Assembly (NCBI GenBank): GCA_963682085.1
Contig: OY821614.1
Location: forward strand, 1-64,000
Origin: Thiodubiliella sp900128405
GTDB lineage: Bacteria; Pseudomonadota; Gammaproteobacteria; PS1; Pseudothioglobaceae
Length of the DNA stretch: 64,000 nucleotides
Direction: 5' to 3'
The position numbers and the translations under genes are program-made. Within the stretch, counting starts at the first letter, position 1, and each line of letters opens with the position of its first letter. The notes below the pieces were generated by a model. That model was not told where the DNA came from. It saw nothing but the letters and a program-made list of their open reading frames with translations, and searched no databases. Below, one piece after another: positions 25,129 to 34,346 of this stretch.

Positions 25129-26636
25129 ATAGTATCAAATTATTTATTCACCCTAGAGTGGCGACTATGTTGTTTTTGGGTTTTTCGGCAGGAATACCTA
25201 TTTTATTGATATTTTCTACTTTGGGCTTGTGGCTAAATGAAGCGGGTGTAATAAAATCAACCATTACTTATTTTTCATGGGCAGCACTTGGCTATTCGTT
25301 TAAATTTGTGTGGGCACCTTTGGTTGACCGCCTGCCTTTATTTTTCTTAACTAAAACACTGGGTCGTCGTCGCGCTTGGATGTTGGTGTCGCAGTTGAGT
25401 ATTATTGGTGCTATCTTGTTAATGTCATCTATTGACCCGAAAACTAACATTGATGGTTTAAATATAATGGCTTATGGGGCGGTATTATTAGGATTTTCTT
25501 CAGCAACGCAAGATATTGTGATTGATGCTTATCGTATTGAATCGGCAGACAAACAAATGCAATCAATGTTGTCTGCTACTTATGTTGCGGGTTATAGGAT
25601 TGGTATGTTGGTGGCAGGTGCAGGCGGTTTGTTTATTGCCAGTTATTTGGGCTCTACAAAAGCACTATATAGTTACGAGGCATGGTCAGGTGCTTATATG
25701 GTAATGGCAGTCGTAATGTTGATTGGCGTAGCGACGACATTGGTTATTAGTGAACCACAGTCTAAGCATACAGAAACCCAATATACAACCCAAAATTATA
25801 TGCAGTTTTTTTTGTTATTTTTATCTGTAGTCTCTACTTTTATCTTAATATTTATTGTTACAGCAGACTTAGTGAATACGGCTGGGCAAGCGTTGAGTGA
25901 AATTCTTAATAACAGCCATCTTGCTGGATTTATTGTAGGTATTCTGCGTATGGCATTCGCATTGTTGGGTGCTTATATTGTGGCTAAAGCAATGATAATG
26001 TTTAATATTGTTAATCAAGCCATGGTTGATAGCACTTACATCAATCCCATTAAAGATTTCTTTGAGCGTTACGGTATGAGTGTTGCGGTGCTACTATTGG
26101 CAGTCATTGGCTTGTATCGTATGAGTGATATTGTGTTGGGTGTTATTGCCAATATTTTTTATCAAGATATGGGGTTTAGCAAAGTTGAAATTGCAACTGT
26201 TTCCAAAACTTTTGGCTTATTTATGACTATTGCTGGTGGCTTCATTGGTGGTATGATGGCGTTGAGGGTAGGGGTGTTTAAGGTGTTATTTTTAGGGGCT
26301 TTATTATCGGCTTTAACTAATCTGTTGTTTATTGTATTGGTAAATGTGGGGCATAATATTACTTGGCTGTATATTACCATTAGTATGGACAACTTATCTG
26401 CAGGCCTTGCAAACACTGCATTTATTGCCTTCTTATCCAGTCTAACTAATGTAAAATTTACTGCTGTTCAATATGCTGTATTCTCATCCTTAATGACGCT
26501 TTTGCCTAAAATATTTGGCGGTTATTCGGGCACTTTGGTTGAGCAATTTGGTTACAGTAAATTTTTTGTTATTACCACATTGATTGGCATGCCAATTTTG
26601 TGGCTTGTTTATAAAACTAAATCTCATATTAAATGA
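25122..26636 (+). CDS. ampG: AmpG-like muropeptide MFS permease
   Basis: A ~504-aa polytopic membrane protein. The N-terminus (FLGFSAGIPILLIFSTLGLWL) and the first cytoplasmic loop, with WAPLVDR and LGRRRAWM, are typical of AmpG, which imports anhydro-muropeptides from the periplasm for recycling. I chose the ATG at 25122, which overlaps the rhodanese stop, over the TTG three codons earlier. A larger central loop (about residues 205-235) is normal for the family. The nagZ gene overlaps the stop (ATGA), so transport and hydrolysis of anhydro-muropeptides are co-encoded. Confidence 0.87.
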   Translation: MLDSIKLFIHPRVATMLFLGFSAGIPILLIFSTLGLWLNEAGVIKSTITYFSWAALGYSFKFVWAPLVDRLPLFFLTKTLGRRRAWMLVSQLSIIGAILLMSSIDPKTNIDGLNIMAYGAVLLGFSSATQDIVIDAYRIESADKQMQSMLSATYVAGYRIGMLVAGAGGLFIASYLGSTKALYSYEAWSGAYMVMAVVMLIGVATTLVISEPQSKHTETQYTTQNYMQFFLLFLSVVSTFILIFIVTADLVNTAGQALSEILNNSHLAGFIVGILRMAFALLGAYIVAKAMIMFNIVNQAMVDSTYINPIKDFFERYGMSVAVLLLAVIGLYRMSDIVLGVIANIFYQDMGFSKVEIATVSKTFGLFMTIAGGFIGGMMALRVGVFKVLFLGALLSALTNLLFIVLVNVGHNITWLYITISMDNLSAGLANTAFIAFLSSLTNVKFTAVQYAVFSSLMTLLPKIFGGYSGTLVEQFGYSKFFVITTLIGMPILWLVYKTKSHIK

Positions 26637-27622
26637 AAAACTTAGGTCCAATTATGATGGATGTGTCAGGCTTGACACTGACTGAAATAGAGAAAACGCA
26701 ATTGATTAAACCTAGTATTGGGGGCGTGATTTTGTTTACGCGCAATTTTGAATCCATTAGTCAAGTTACATCTTTAATCAAAGACATTCGTCAAGTTAAT
26801 AAAAATTTACTTATTGCTACTGATCATGAGGGTGGTAGGGTGCAACGCTTTAAGCAAGGTTTTACTCATTTGCCAGCCATGGCAAAATTGGGTAAATTGT
26901 ATGATCAGAACCCTCAGCAGGCAATTAAAAAGGCCTTCTCTTGTGGCTTTGTTTTGGCGTATGAATTGTTAGCCATTGGTGTGGATTTTTCTTTTGCCCC
27001 TGTGCTTGATTTAGACCATGGTAATTCTTTTGTGATTGGCGACAGAGCGTTTCATTCTAACCCTACTGTGGTGGTTGAATTGGCAGGTTCTCTAATTCAA
27101 GGTATGCACAAAGCAGGAATGAAATGTGTCGGCAAACACTTTCCTGGACATGGTTTTGTGGTGGCAGATTCGCACCTAGATTTGCCAATAGACAACCGCT
27201 CAATGGATGATTTATTACAAGATATAACCCCTTTTAAAAACTTAATGAATCACGGACTTGATGCACTTATGCCTGCCCATGTTGTTTATCCTCAAGTGGA
27301 TGACAAGCCCGCAGGGTTTTCTGCTAAGTGGATTAAAGACATTCTACAAGGTCAGCTCAAGTTTAAAGGCGTTATTTTTAGCGATGATTTATCGATGCAA
27401 GGTGCGCATTTTATCGAAGATATTACCGATAGAGTGAGTGCATCATTAGACAGTGGCTGTGATATGGCACTTATTTGTAATCACCCAGAACTGGTTGCAC
27501 AAATTATTGACAAAGATTGGGGTGTGAATGAAAAATTACAATTAATGCAAGGTTTTTGTAGGTTTAAATCCGATAAAATTAGCCATCAACACCATTTAGT
27601 AACTATCCGAGATTTATTATGA
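26633..27622 (+). CDS. nagZ: Beta-N-acetylhexosaminidase NagZ
   Basis: A 329-aa GH3 enzyme that removes GlcNAc from anhydro-muropeptides in the cytoplasm. Diagnostic motifs are ATDHEGGRVQRF (substrate loop), the KHFPGHGFVVADSHLDLP loop that carries the catalytic His, and FSDDLSMQGA with the nucleophile Asp. The length is normal for gammaproteobacterial NagZ. It starts inside the AmpG stop codon, an arrangement that suits sequential steps of peptidoglycan recycling. Confidence 0.95.
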   Translation: MKNLGPIMMDVSGLTLTEIEKTQLIKPSIGGVILFTRNFESISQVTSLIKDIRQVNKNLLIATDHEGGRVQRFKQGFTHLPAMAKLGKLYDQNPQQAIKKAFSCGFVLAYELLAIGVDFSFAPVLDLDHGNSFVIGDRAFHSNPTVVVELAGSLIQGMHKAGMKCVGKHFPGHGFVVADSHLDLPIDNRSMDDLLQDITPFKNLMNHGLDALMPAHVVYPQVDDKPAGFSAKWIKDILQGQLKFKGVIFSDDLSMQGAHFIEDITDRVSASLDSGCDMALICNHPELVAQIIDKDWGVNEKLQLMQGFCRFKSDKISHQHHLVTIRDLL

Positions 27623-27897
27623 GTAACAATACACAAAATTTTGAAATAAGACTGCTTAATGCTGTCAAAAAAACCCTTATTTCTGTCGCAAAAGACACCA
27701 TGACCAAACCGGGATTACGCCACCCATTGACGCAAGATACTCAAAAAATGATTACCGACTGTTTAGACATTGTGGTCTCCAGACAAGTTGCCATTGAAAA
27801 AGAAACAGGCACACACACCAAAATGAAGCCTGTTTACACCGATGAGCAAACTGTGCAAAGCTTTTCTGTTGATGATTTGAAAAAGACCCTAAACTAA
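27619..27897 (+). CDS. Small conserved-looking protein of unknown function
   Basis: A 92-aa cytoplasmic protein that I do not recognise. Its ATG overlaps the nagZ stop by 4 nt, so it is the last gene of the recycling operon. Predicted helices include ALNAVKKTLISVAKDTM-like and DCLDIVVSRQVAIEKE segments; no Cys clusters or membrane segments are seen. A structural or regulatory partner role is possible but is not shown by the sequence. Confidence 0.7.
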   Translation: MSNNTQNFEIRLLNAVKKTLISVAKDTMTKPGLRHPLTQDTQKMITDCLDIVVSRQVAIEKETGTHTKMKPVYTDEQTVQSFSVDDLKKTLN

Positions 27898-27926
27898 TCT
27901 TTGCGTATTTTAGTAAATTAGCGACT

Positions 27927-28070
27927 ATGAATAATCATCAAGAATCCACTCTTCACCAATTTGGCAATTTTTTAAATCCCACCTTGACCTTGCTAAAACA
28001 AGGTTTAAAGAAATCACCAAGTAGGCAAAAATTGAATTTTGTTAATCATCCATATTTACGCAAAAGTCTC
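27927..28070 (+). mobile_element. MITE copy 2 (diverged relative of 62386-62546)
   Basis: The stretch ATGAATAATCATCAAGAATC ... AATCATCCATATTTACG CAAAAGTCTC aligns over its whole length with the intact element at 62386-62546. The right inverted repeat is still readable, but the left one is not. It carries an open frame (27927-28088, MNNHQESTLHQFGNFLNP...) whose TGA overlaps the djlA ATG; the frame is probably a by-product of the element rather than a gene. Confidence 0.75.
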
Positions 28071-28084
28071 AATAAGCAATCAAA

Positions 28085-28828
28085 ATGATTTGGTTAGCAG
28101 CAATTATTGGCTACGCAATAAATGGATATTTTGGTGCATTGATTGGTTTTTTGATAGTCGGGGTATTAGGTTTTGCTATGCGTTCATTTGCTGCTAGCAA
28201 TAACAATCATATTACTGATTTATTCCTTAATTCTTTGTTTTCAATGCTTGCAAAAATTGCAAAAGCAGATGGTGTCATTACAAAAGAAGAGATTGATGCA
28301 GTTACACAGTTTATGAATCATGTAAAGTTGAGTGGCGCAGATAAGAAAACTGCCATTAACGCCTTTAGAAGTGCATCATTAAGCGAGCATTCAATTTACG
28401 AATACGCCAGTCAATATAGAAAAGTAGCCAGCGAAGAAATGAGAGGTGTGGTCTATGCCGTGCTTTGGGATGTTGCTTATTCCGATGGTATTCTGCATAA
28501 AAAAGAAGACGAAATCCTAAGAAAAATACCTGAATATTTAGGGCTAAACAGTGGCACTTACCATCAATATAAAGACAGAACTCATCATCAAAATGATTGG
28601 AATGAAAATGCCATAAATAATGCTTACGAGATACTTGAATGCAGCAAAGACAGTAGCGATAAAGAGATTAAAAAAAGTTATAAGCGCGCCATAGCCAAAC
28701 ATCATCCCGATAAAATACACTCTCAAGGACTACCTAAAGAATTTATGGATTATGCCAATGAGCAATCAAAAAGCATTAACAAAGCGTATGACCTTATTAA
28801 GAAAAATAGGCGCAATAAAGTTGACTAA
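28085..28828 (+). CDS. djlA: DjlA-like membrane-anchored J-domain co-chaperone
   Basis: A 247-aa protein in DjlA order. It has an N-terminal membrane segment rich in Gly (MIWLAAIIGYAINGYFGALIGFLIVG) and a TerB-like helical domain (residues ~50-165, with AKADGVITKEEID and VAYSDGILHKKEDEIL). The C-terminal J domain (residues ~178-240) has the HPD motif in AIAKHHPDKI. By family it stimulates DnaK ATPase at the inner membrane. The start lies 15 nt after the MITE copy, and no strong ribosome site is visible. Confidence 0.9.
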   Translation: MIWLAAIIGYAINGYFGALIGFLIVGVLGFAMRSFAASNNNHITDLFLNSLFSMLAKIAKADGVITKEEIDAVTQFMNHVKLSGADKKTAINAFRSASLSEHSIYEYASQYRKVASEEMRGVVYAVLWDVAYSDGILHKKEDEILRKIPEYLGLNSGTYHQYKDRTHHQNDWNENAINNAYEILECSKDSSDKEIKKSYKRAIAKHHPDKIHSQGLPKEFMDYANEQSKSINKAYDLIKKNRRNKVD

Positions 28829-29097
28829 TTTAACTTATAAACTTTGCTTAGCAATACATAGCATTACTTTTTAAAACAATGTGTCTGTTTGATTGTAATA
28901 ATTCTTGACGGTCTCCTGTCCACCAAAAAAAGCATACACGCTTGCTAAAGAGAGAAGTTAATACATTGCCCTTGAAATATATCTGTAACTTTTATTGAAT
29001 TTCATAATTTTTTCAATATTAAAAGTTGCTTAATACTTGAACTCAGTTAACAATAATATAGAGCGAAGCAGTATTATTACTTATTGGATAGTGTCAT
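28829..29097. other. Intergenic region between convergent djlA and the paralogue cluster
   Basis: No supported gene is present. Near 29050-29080 an imperfect hairpin (AATAATA ... GC-GAA-GC ... TATTATT) could end transcription of the minus-strand paralogue cluster, but it lacks a clean GC-rich stem. Confidence 0.35.
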
Positions 29098-29799
29098 TTA
29101 TCCATTTCCACAGGCACCTTTAGGATTGGGATTGGGATCATTTTTCCAGCCTCGCCTATAATAATAGTCGTCTTTTATAGAATAAAGCCGAATTTTCCGC
29201 ACATTTCTCACTTTATATTTTTGAATCAAATTTTCTAAGAGTGACGACCCTCCTCCTTTAATATTCGTTGTTTGACCGGGTACTAACCCCTCAGGTTTTG
29301 CAGCAAGTGTAATAATTTCAGGCGTTTCCACTTCTGAAGTTTCCGAATAAGACACAGCTTCTATTCTGCCTTTGTAAGTAGCAACATTAACTTCTCTTTT
29401 AGGGATGATGCCATTTCTACCACTTGAATCAAATTCAACCTCTAACTCCATCATAGTTGAAAGATCTGTAGATTCATAGGAATCAGTGCCTTCCTGATAG
29501 ATTTCTGCCCCCCATTCTCTTAAAGTAGGCACAACATCTTGTCTATATAATATCATATCGGCTTCTGATCTTATACTATAAGTTTTAAATTGAAAATCAT
29601 TTTCTGTGTCAAATACTTTAATTGATTTACCTGTATTTGGATCTCTTTCAAAGAGGTAAGGGCGAAAATCATTGGTTACAGGATGATAATCGTCAAGAGT
29701 GAGGTACATATGGGTATCGGCATAAAGCGAGCCACTATAAAATATGGCTATTAGTAACCAAGTTTTTAAAAAACCAAAAAAGATATTTCTAAATTTCAT
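29098..29799 (-). CDS. Exported GNAT-like family protein, paralogue 1 (downstream-most)
   Basis: The precursor is 233 aa with a signal peptide (MKFRNIFFGFLKTW..., cleavage after SLYA). I place the start at 29799 because GGAGGT sits 7 nt upstream; a longer GTG start would include that site in the coding region. The C-terminal ~75 residues read like the core of a GNAT acetyltransferase. There is a beta-4 strand (EIITLAAKPEGL), a Gly-rich turn and helix (IKGGGSSLLENLIQ), a beta-5 strand (VRKIRLYS), then DYYYRRGWK in place of FYxKxGF. The tail (NDPNPNPKGACGNG) ends in the conserved GACG motif. It is one of six tandem copies. The enzymatic role is inferred and unproven. Confidence 0.75.
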   Translation of the reverse strand: MKFRNIFFGFLKTWLLIAIFYSGSLYADTHMYLTLDDYHPVTNDFRPYLFERDPNTGKSIKVFDTENDFQFKTYSIRSEADMILYRQDVVPTLREWGAEIYQEGTDSYESTDLSTMMELEVEFDSSGRNGIIPKREVNVATYKGRIEAVSYSETSEVETPEIITLAAKPEGLVPGQTTNIKGGGSSLLENLIQKYKVRNVRKIRLYSIKDDYYYRRGWKNDPNPNPKGACGNG

Positions 29800-29963
29800 T
29801 TGTATACCTCCAAAAATTCTTAACACGATCTTAAGAATATAAAAAATTGTAAATTTTCTGAACTACTTAGTTAATATAGCCATATTCAAATAAAGATACC
29901 ATAAAATAACTTTGTATAAAGATAAATGCTTGGTTAGTATTATTACTTATTGGATAGTGCCAT

Positions 29964-30662
29964 TTATCCACTTCCACAGGCACCCTCAGAATCGGTTTCA
30001 TCTTCCCAGCCTCGTTTAGAATAATAGTCGTCTTTTGAAGAATAAAGCCGAATTTTCTGCACATTTTTCGCTTTATAATCTTGAATCAACTGCTCTAAGA
30101 GTGATGATCCCCCACCTTTAATATTCGTTGTTTGACCGGGTACTAACCCCTCAGGTTTTGCAATAAGTGTAATAATTTCAGGCGTTTCCATTTCTGAACT
30201 GTCCGAATAAGATATAGCCTCTATCTCGCCTTTGTAAGTGGCAATATGAATTTCTCTTGTAGAAGGGATACCACCTTCACCTTTTAAATTAAGATTAACC
30301 TCTGACTCCGTTACTTTTGCTAGATCTGAAGATGCATGAGAATCAGTGCTAGGCTGATAGTTCCCTATCCCTGCCCCCCAATCTTGTAAAACAGGTAGAA
30401 CACGCATTTCATAGAGTATCATATCGATGTCTGAATCTAAACTATAAGTTTCAAATTGAAAACTATTCTCTGTGTCAAATACTTGAACTAATTTACCTGT
30501 ATTTAAATCTCTTTCAAAGAGGTAAGGGCGAAAATTATTGGTTGTAGGATGATAGTCATTAAGATTAAGGTGCATATAGCCAGCATAAAGCGAGCCACTA
30601 TAAAATATAGCTACCAGTAACCAAGTTTTTAAAAAACTAAAAAAGATACTTCTAAATTTCAT
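29964..30662 (-). CDS. Exported GNAT-like family protein, paralogue 2
   Basis: 232 aa with the signal peptide MKFRSIFFSFLKTWLLVA...SLYA. It diverges from copies 3-6 mainly in the mid-region (PSTDSHASSDLAKVTE) but keeps the Gly-rich NIKGGGSSLLEQLIQ and VQKIRLYSSKDDYYSKRGWE blocks. The tail is short (EDETDSEGACGSG). The start at 30662 follows a GAGGT site. The 137-bp gap upstream of each copy is itself conserved, so the duplication unit includes its own leader region. Confidence 0.75.
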   Translation of the reverse strand: MKFRSIFFSFLKTWLLVAIFYSGSLYAGYMHLNLNDYHPTTNNFRPYLFERDLNTGKLVQVFDTENSFQFETYSLDSDIDMILYEMRVLPVLQDWGAGIGNYQPSTDSHASSDLAKVTESEVNLNLKGEGGIPSTREIHIATYKGEIEAISYSDSSEMETPEIITLIAKPEGLVPGQTTNIKGGGSSLLEQLIQDYKAKNVQKIRLYSSKDDYYSKRGWEDETDSEGACGSG

Positions 30663-30829
30663 TTGTATACCTCTAAAAATTCCTAACACGATCTTAAGAA
30701 TATAAAAAATTGTAAATTCTCTAAGCTACTTAATTAATGTAGTAGCCACATTTAAATAAAGATGCCATAAAAGAATTTTTCATAAAGATGAATACTTAGT
30801 TAGCATTATTATTTATTGGGTAATGTTAT

Positions 30830-31537
30830 CTATCCACTTCCACAGGCACCCTCAGGTTCAGGTTCAGGTTCATCTTTCCAGCCTCGTTTAGAATAATAGT
30901 CGTCTTGTGCAGAATAAAGCCGAATTTTCCGCACATTTCTCGCTTTATATCTTTGAATCAAACGCTCTAAGAGTGACGAACCCCCGCCTTTAACGGTCGT
31001 TGTTTGACCGGGCATTAACCCCTCAGGTTTTGCAATAAGTGTAATAATTTCAGGCACCTCTACCTCTGAACTTTCCGAATAAGACATAGCCTCTATCTCG
31101 CCTTTGTAAGTAGCAATATGAACTTCTCTTGTAAGAACGGTAGCATCTTCACTTCCTGAATCAATAGCAACATTTAGCTTCATCAATCTTGTTAGTTGTG
31201 CAGATGCATGGGAATCAGTGCCAGGTTGATAGTATTCTATCTCCGATCCCCAATCATTTAAAACAGGTAAAACACGCTCTTTATATAATGCCATATCGGC
31301 TTCTGATCCCACAGTGTAAGTTTCAAATTGAAAATCATTCTCTGCGTCAAATACTTTAATTGATTTACCTGTATACGGATCTCTTTCAAAGAAGTAAGGG
31401 CGAAAATTATTGCTTGCAGGATGATAATTATCAAGCGTAAGAGACATATGACCACCAGCATAAAGCGAGCCACTATAAAATATGGCTATTAGTAACCAAG
31501 TTTTTAAAAAACCAAAAAAGATATTTCTAAATTTCAT
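30830..31537 (-). CDS. Exported GNAT-like family protein, paralogue 3
   Basis: 235 aa with the same signal peptide and GNAT-like C-terminal blocks (VKGGGSSLLERLIQRY, VRKIRLYSAQDDYYSKRGWK). Its tail is DEPEPEPEGACGSG, an EP repeat in place of the Ser/Glu repeat of copies 4-6. The segment ADMALYKERVLPVLNDWGSE, shared by copies 3-5 (copy 6 has ESE at the end), lies where GNAT proteins have their first helices. Gene pitch to the neighbours is 866-872 bp. Confidence 0.75.
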   Translation of the reverse strand: MKFRNIFFGFLKTWLLIAIFYSGSLYAGGHMSLTLDNYHPASNNFRPYFFERDPYTGKSIKVFDAENDFQFETYTVGSEADMALYKERVLPVLNDWGSEIEYYQPGTDSHASAQLTRLMKLNVAIDSGSEDATVLTREVHIATYKGEIEAMSYSESSEVEVPEIITLIAKPEGLMPGQTTTVKGGGSSLLERLIQRYKARNVRKIRLYSAQDDYYSKRGWKDEPEPEPEGACGSG

Positions 31538-31610
31538 TTGCACACCTCTAAAAATTCCTAACACGATCTTAAGAATATAAAAAATTGTAAACTCTCTAAG
31601 CTACTTAGTT

Positions 31611-31624
31611 AATGTAGCTACATT
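31611..31624. promoter_or_regulatory. 14-bp perfect palindrome upstream of paralogue 3 (also at 32495 and 33385)
   Basis: AATGTAGCTACATT is a perfect palindrome placed about 75-90 bp upstream of paralogues 3, 4 and 5, at 31611, 32495 and about 33385. The equivalent places upstream of copies 1, 2 and 6 are altered. It could be an operator or merely part of the duplicated unit. Confidence 0.35.
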
Positions 31625-31701
31625 TAAATAAAGATACCATAAAAGAATTTTCCATAAAGATAAATACTTGGTTAGTATTATTATTTATTGGGCAGTGTTA
31701 T

Positions 31702-32421
31702 CTATCCACTTCCACAGGCACCCTCAGATTCCGACTCGGAATCAGATTCAGGTTCATCTTTCCAGCCTCGTTTAGAATAATAGTCGTCTTGTGCAGAATA
31801 AAGCCGAATTTTCTCCACATTTTTAGCTTTATATCTTTGAACTAAACGCTCTAAGAGCGATGACCCCCCACCTTTAACGGTCGTTGTTTGACCGGGTACT
31901 AACCCCTTAGGTTTTGCAATAAGTGTAGTAATTTCAGGCACCCCTGCCTCTGAACTGTCCGAATAAGACATAGCCTCTATCTCGCCTTTGTAAGTAGCAA
32001 CATGAATTTCTCTTGTAAGAACGGTAGCATCTTCACTTCCTGAATCAAGAGTAACATCTATCTTCATAGATTCTGTTAGGTGTGCAGATGCACGGGAATC
32101 AGTGCCATACCCATAGTCCTCTACCTCCGATCCCCAATCATTTAAAACAGGTAAAACACGCTCTTTATATAATGCCATATCGGCTTCTGATCCCACAGTG
32201 TAAGTTTCAAATTGAAAATCATTCTCTGAATCAAATATTTTAATTGATTTACCCGTATACGGATCTCTTTCAAAGAAGTAAGGGCGAAAATCATTGGTTA
32301 TAGGTTGATAATCATCAAGCGTAAGAAACATATAGCCAGCAGCATAAAGCGAGCCACTATAAAATATGGCTATTAGTAACCAAGTTTTTAAAAAACCAAA
32401 AAAGATATTTCTAAATTTCAT
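31702..32421 (-). CDS. Exported GNAT-like family protein, paralogue 4
   Basis: 239 aa, very similar to copies 5 and 6. The signal peptide is MKFRNIFFGFLKTWLL...SLYA. Mature protein motifs are FRPYFFERDPYTGK, DFQFETYTVGSEADMALYK, HVATYKGEIEAMSYS, and the Gly-rich VKGGGSSLLERLVQ helix. The tail is SDSESESEGACGSG, with two extra SE steps relative to copy 2. A 14-bp palindrome lies in its upstream leader. Confidence 0.75.
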   Translation of the reverse strand: MKFRNIFFGFLKTWLLIAIFYSGSLYAAGYMFLTLDDYQPITNDFRPYFFERDPYTGKSIKIFDSENDFQFETYTVGSEADMALYKERVLPVLNDWGSEVEDYGYGTDSRASAHLTESMKIDVTLDSGSEDATVLTREIHVATYKGEIEAMSYSDSSEAGVPEITTLIAKPKGLVPGQTTTVKGGGSSLLERLVQRYKAKNVEKIRLYSAQDDYYSKRGWKDEPESDSESESEGACGSG

Positions 32422-32585
32422 TTGCACACCTCCAAAAATTTCTAACACGATCTTAAGAATATAAAAAATTGTAAACTCTCTAAGCTACTTAGTTAATGTA
32501 GCTACATTTAAATAAAGATACCATAAAAGAATTTTCCATAAAGATAAATGCTTGGTTAGTATTATTATTTATTGGGCAGTGTTAT

Positions 32586-33311
32586 CTATCCATTTCCACA
32601 GGCACCCTCAGATTCCGATTCCGATTCGGAATCAGATTCAGGTTCATTTTTCCAGCCTCGTTTAGAATAATAGTCGTCTTGTGCAGAATAAAGCCGAATT
32701 TTATCCACATATTTCGCTTTATATCTTTGAACCAAACGCTCTAAGAGTGATGACCCTCCACCTTTAACAGTCGTTGTTTGACCGGGTACTAACCCCTTAG
32801 GTTTTGCAATAAGTGTAGTAATTTTAGGCACCCCTGCCTCTGAACTGTCCGAATAAGACATAGCCTCTATCTCGCCTTTGTAAGTAGCAACATGAACTTC
32901 TCTTGTAAGAACGGTAGCATCTTCACTTCCTGAATCAATAGTAACATCTAGCTTCATAAATTCTGTTAGGTGTGCAGATGTACGGGAATCAGTGCCAAGC
33001 TTATAGTCCTCTACCTCCGATCCCCAATCATTTAAAACAGGTAGAACACGCTCTTTATATAATGCCATATCGGCTTCTGATCCCACAGTGTAAGTTTCAA
33101 ATTGAAAATCATTCTCTGAGTCAAATACTTTAGTTAATTTACCCGTATACGGATCTTTTTCAAAGAAGTAAGGGCGAAAATTATTGGTTATAGGTTGATA
33201 ATCATAAAGCGTAAGAAACATATAGCCAGCAGCATAAAGCGAGCCACTATAAAATATAGCTATTAGTAACCAAGTTTTTAAAAAACCAAAAAAGATATTT
33301 CTAAATTTCAT
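32586..33311 (-). CDS. Exported GNAT-like family protein, paralogue 5
   Basis: 241 aa, close to copies 4 and 6. It keeps the export signal, the GNAT-like motif block (GGGSSLLERLVQRYKAKYV, KIRLYSAQDDYYSKRGWK) and the C-terminal GACGNG. The acidic tail is one SE step longer than in copy 4 (SDSESESESEG). The ribosome site is weaker than in the other copies (GGAAGT in place of GGAGGT), so it may be expressed less. Confidence 0.75.
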   Translation of the reverse strand: MKFRNIFFGFLKTWLLIAIFYSGSLYAAGYMFLTLYDYQPITNNFRPYFFEKDPYTGKLTKVFDSENDFQFETYTVGSEADMALYKERVLPVLNDWGSEVEDYKLGTDSRTSAHLTEFMKLDVTIDSGSEDATVLTREVHVATYKGEIEAMSYSDSSEAGVPKITTLIAKPKGLVPGQTTTVKGGGSSLLERLVQRYKAKYVDKIRLYSAQDDYYSKRGWKNEPESDSESESESEGACGNG

Positions 33312-33475
33312 TTGCACACTTCCAAAAGTTTCTAACACGATCTTAAGAATATAAAAAATTGTAAACTCTCTAAGCTACTTAGTTAATGTAGCTACATTTA
33401 AATAAAGATACTATAAAAGAATTTTCCATAAAGATAAATGCTTGGTTAGTATTATTATTTATTGGGCAGTGTTAT

Positions 33476-34207
33476 CTATTCACTTCCACAGGCACCCTCA
33501 GATTCCGATTCCGATTCAGATTCGGAATCAGATTTAGGTTCATTTTCCCAGCCTCGTTTAGAATAATAGTCGTCTTTTGCAGAATAAAGCCGAATTTTCT
33601 CCACATTGTTAGCTTTATATCTTTGAACCAAACGCTCTAAGAGTGATGACCCTCCACCTTTAACGGTCGTTGTTTGACTGGGTACTAACCCCTCAGGTTT
33701 TGCAATAAGTGTAGTAATTTTAGGCACCCCTGCCTCTGAACTGTCCGAATAAGACATAGCCTCTATCTCGCCTTTGTAAGTAGCAACATGAACTTCTCTT
33801 GTAAGAACGGTAGCATTTTTACTTCCTGAATCAATAGTAACATCTAGCTTCATAAATTCTGTTAGGTGTGCAGATGTATAGGAATCAGTGTCAACCTCAT
33901 AGTTCCCTACTTCCGATTCCCAATCATTTAAAACAGGTAGAACACGCTCTTTATATAATGCCATATCGGCTTTTGATCCCACAGTGTAAGTTTCAAATTG
34001 AAAATCATTCTCTGAGTCAAATACTTTAGTTAATTTACCCGTATACGGATCTCTTTCAAAGAAGTAAGGGCGAAAATCATTGGTTATAGGATGATAATCA
34101 TCAAGCGTAAGAAACATATAGCCAGCAGCATAAAGCGAGCCACTATAAAATATGGCTATTAGTAACCAAGTTTTTAAAAAACCAAAAAAGATATTTCTAA
34201 ATTTCAT
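33476..34207 (-). CDS. Exported GNAT-like family protein, paralogue 6 (first in the array)
   Basis: 243 aa and the promoter-proximal copy. It shares the signal peptide and GNAT-like C-terminal blocks with the others but has PSQTTTVKGGGSS where most have PGQ. It ends in GACGSE instead of GACGSG. The Ser/Glu tail is the longest of the set (SDSESESESESEG). Strong GGAGGT ribosome site. Upstream lies only the decayed seventh copy. Confidence 0.75.
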   Translation of the reverse strand: MKFRNIFFGFLKTWLLIAIFYSGSLYAAGYMFLTLDDYHPITNDFRPYFFERDPYTGKLTKVFDSENDFQFETYTVGSKADMALYKERVLPVLNDWESEVGNYEVDTDSYTSAHLTEFMKLDVTIDSGSKNATVLTREVHVATYKGEIEAMSYSDSSEAGVPKITTLIAKPEGLVPSQTTTVKGGGSSLLERLVQRYKANNVEKIRLYSAKDDYYSKRGWENEPKSDSESESESESEGACGSE

Positions 34208-34346
34208 TTGCACACCTCCAAAAATTTTTAACACGATCTTAAGAATATAAAAAGTTGTAAATCCTCTAAGCTACTTAGTTAATGTAGCCATATTTAAATA
34301 AAGATAAGAGAATTTCGTATAAAGATGAATGTTTGGTTAGTGTAAT

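Noticed and set aside
29800..29826. Nine-residue extension (MLRIFGGIQ) of the exported paralogues
   Set aside because: It uses a GTG and would translate the GGAGGT ribosome site; the signal peptide begins at MKF.
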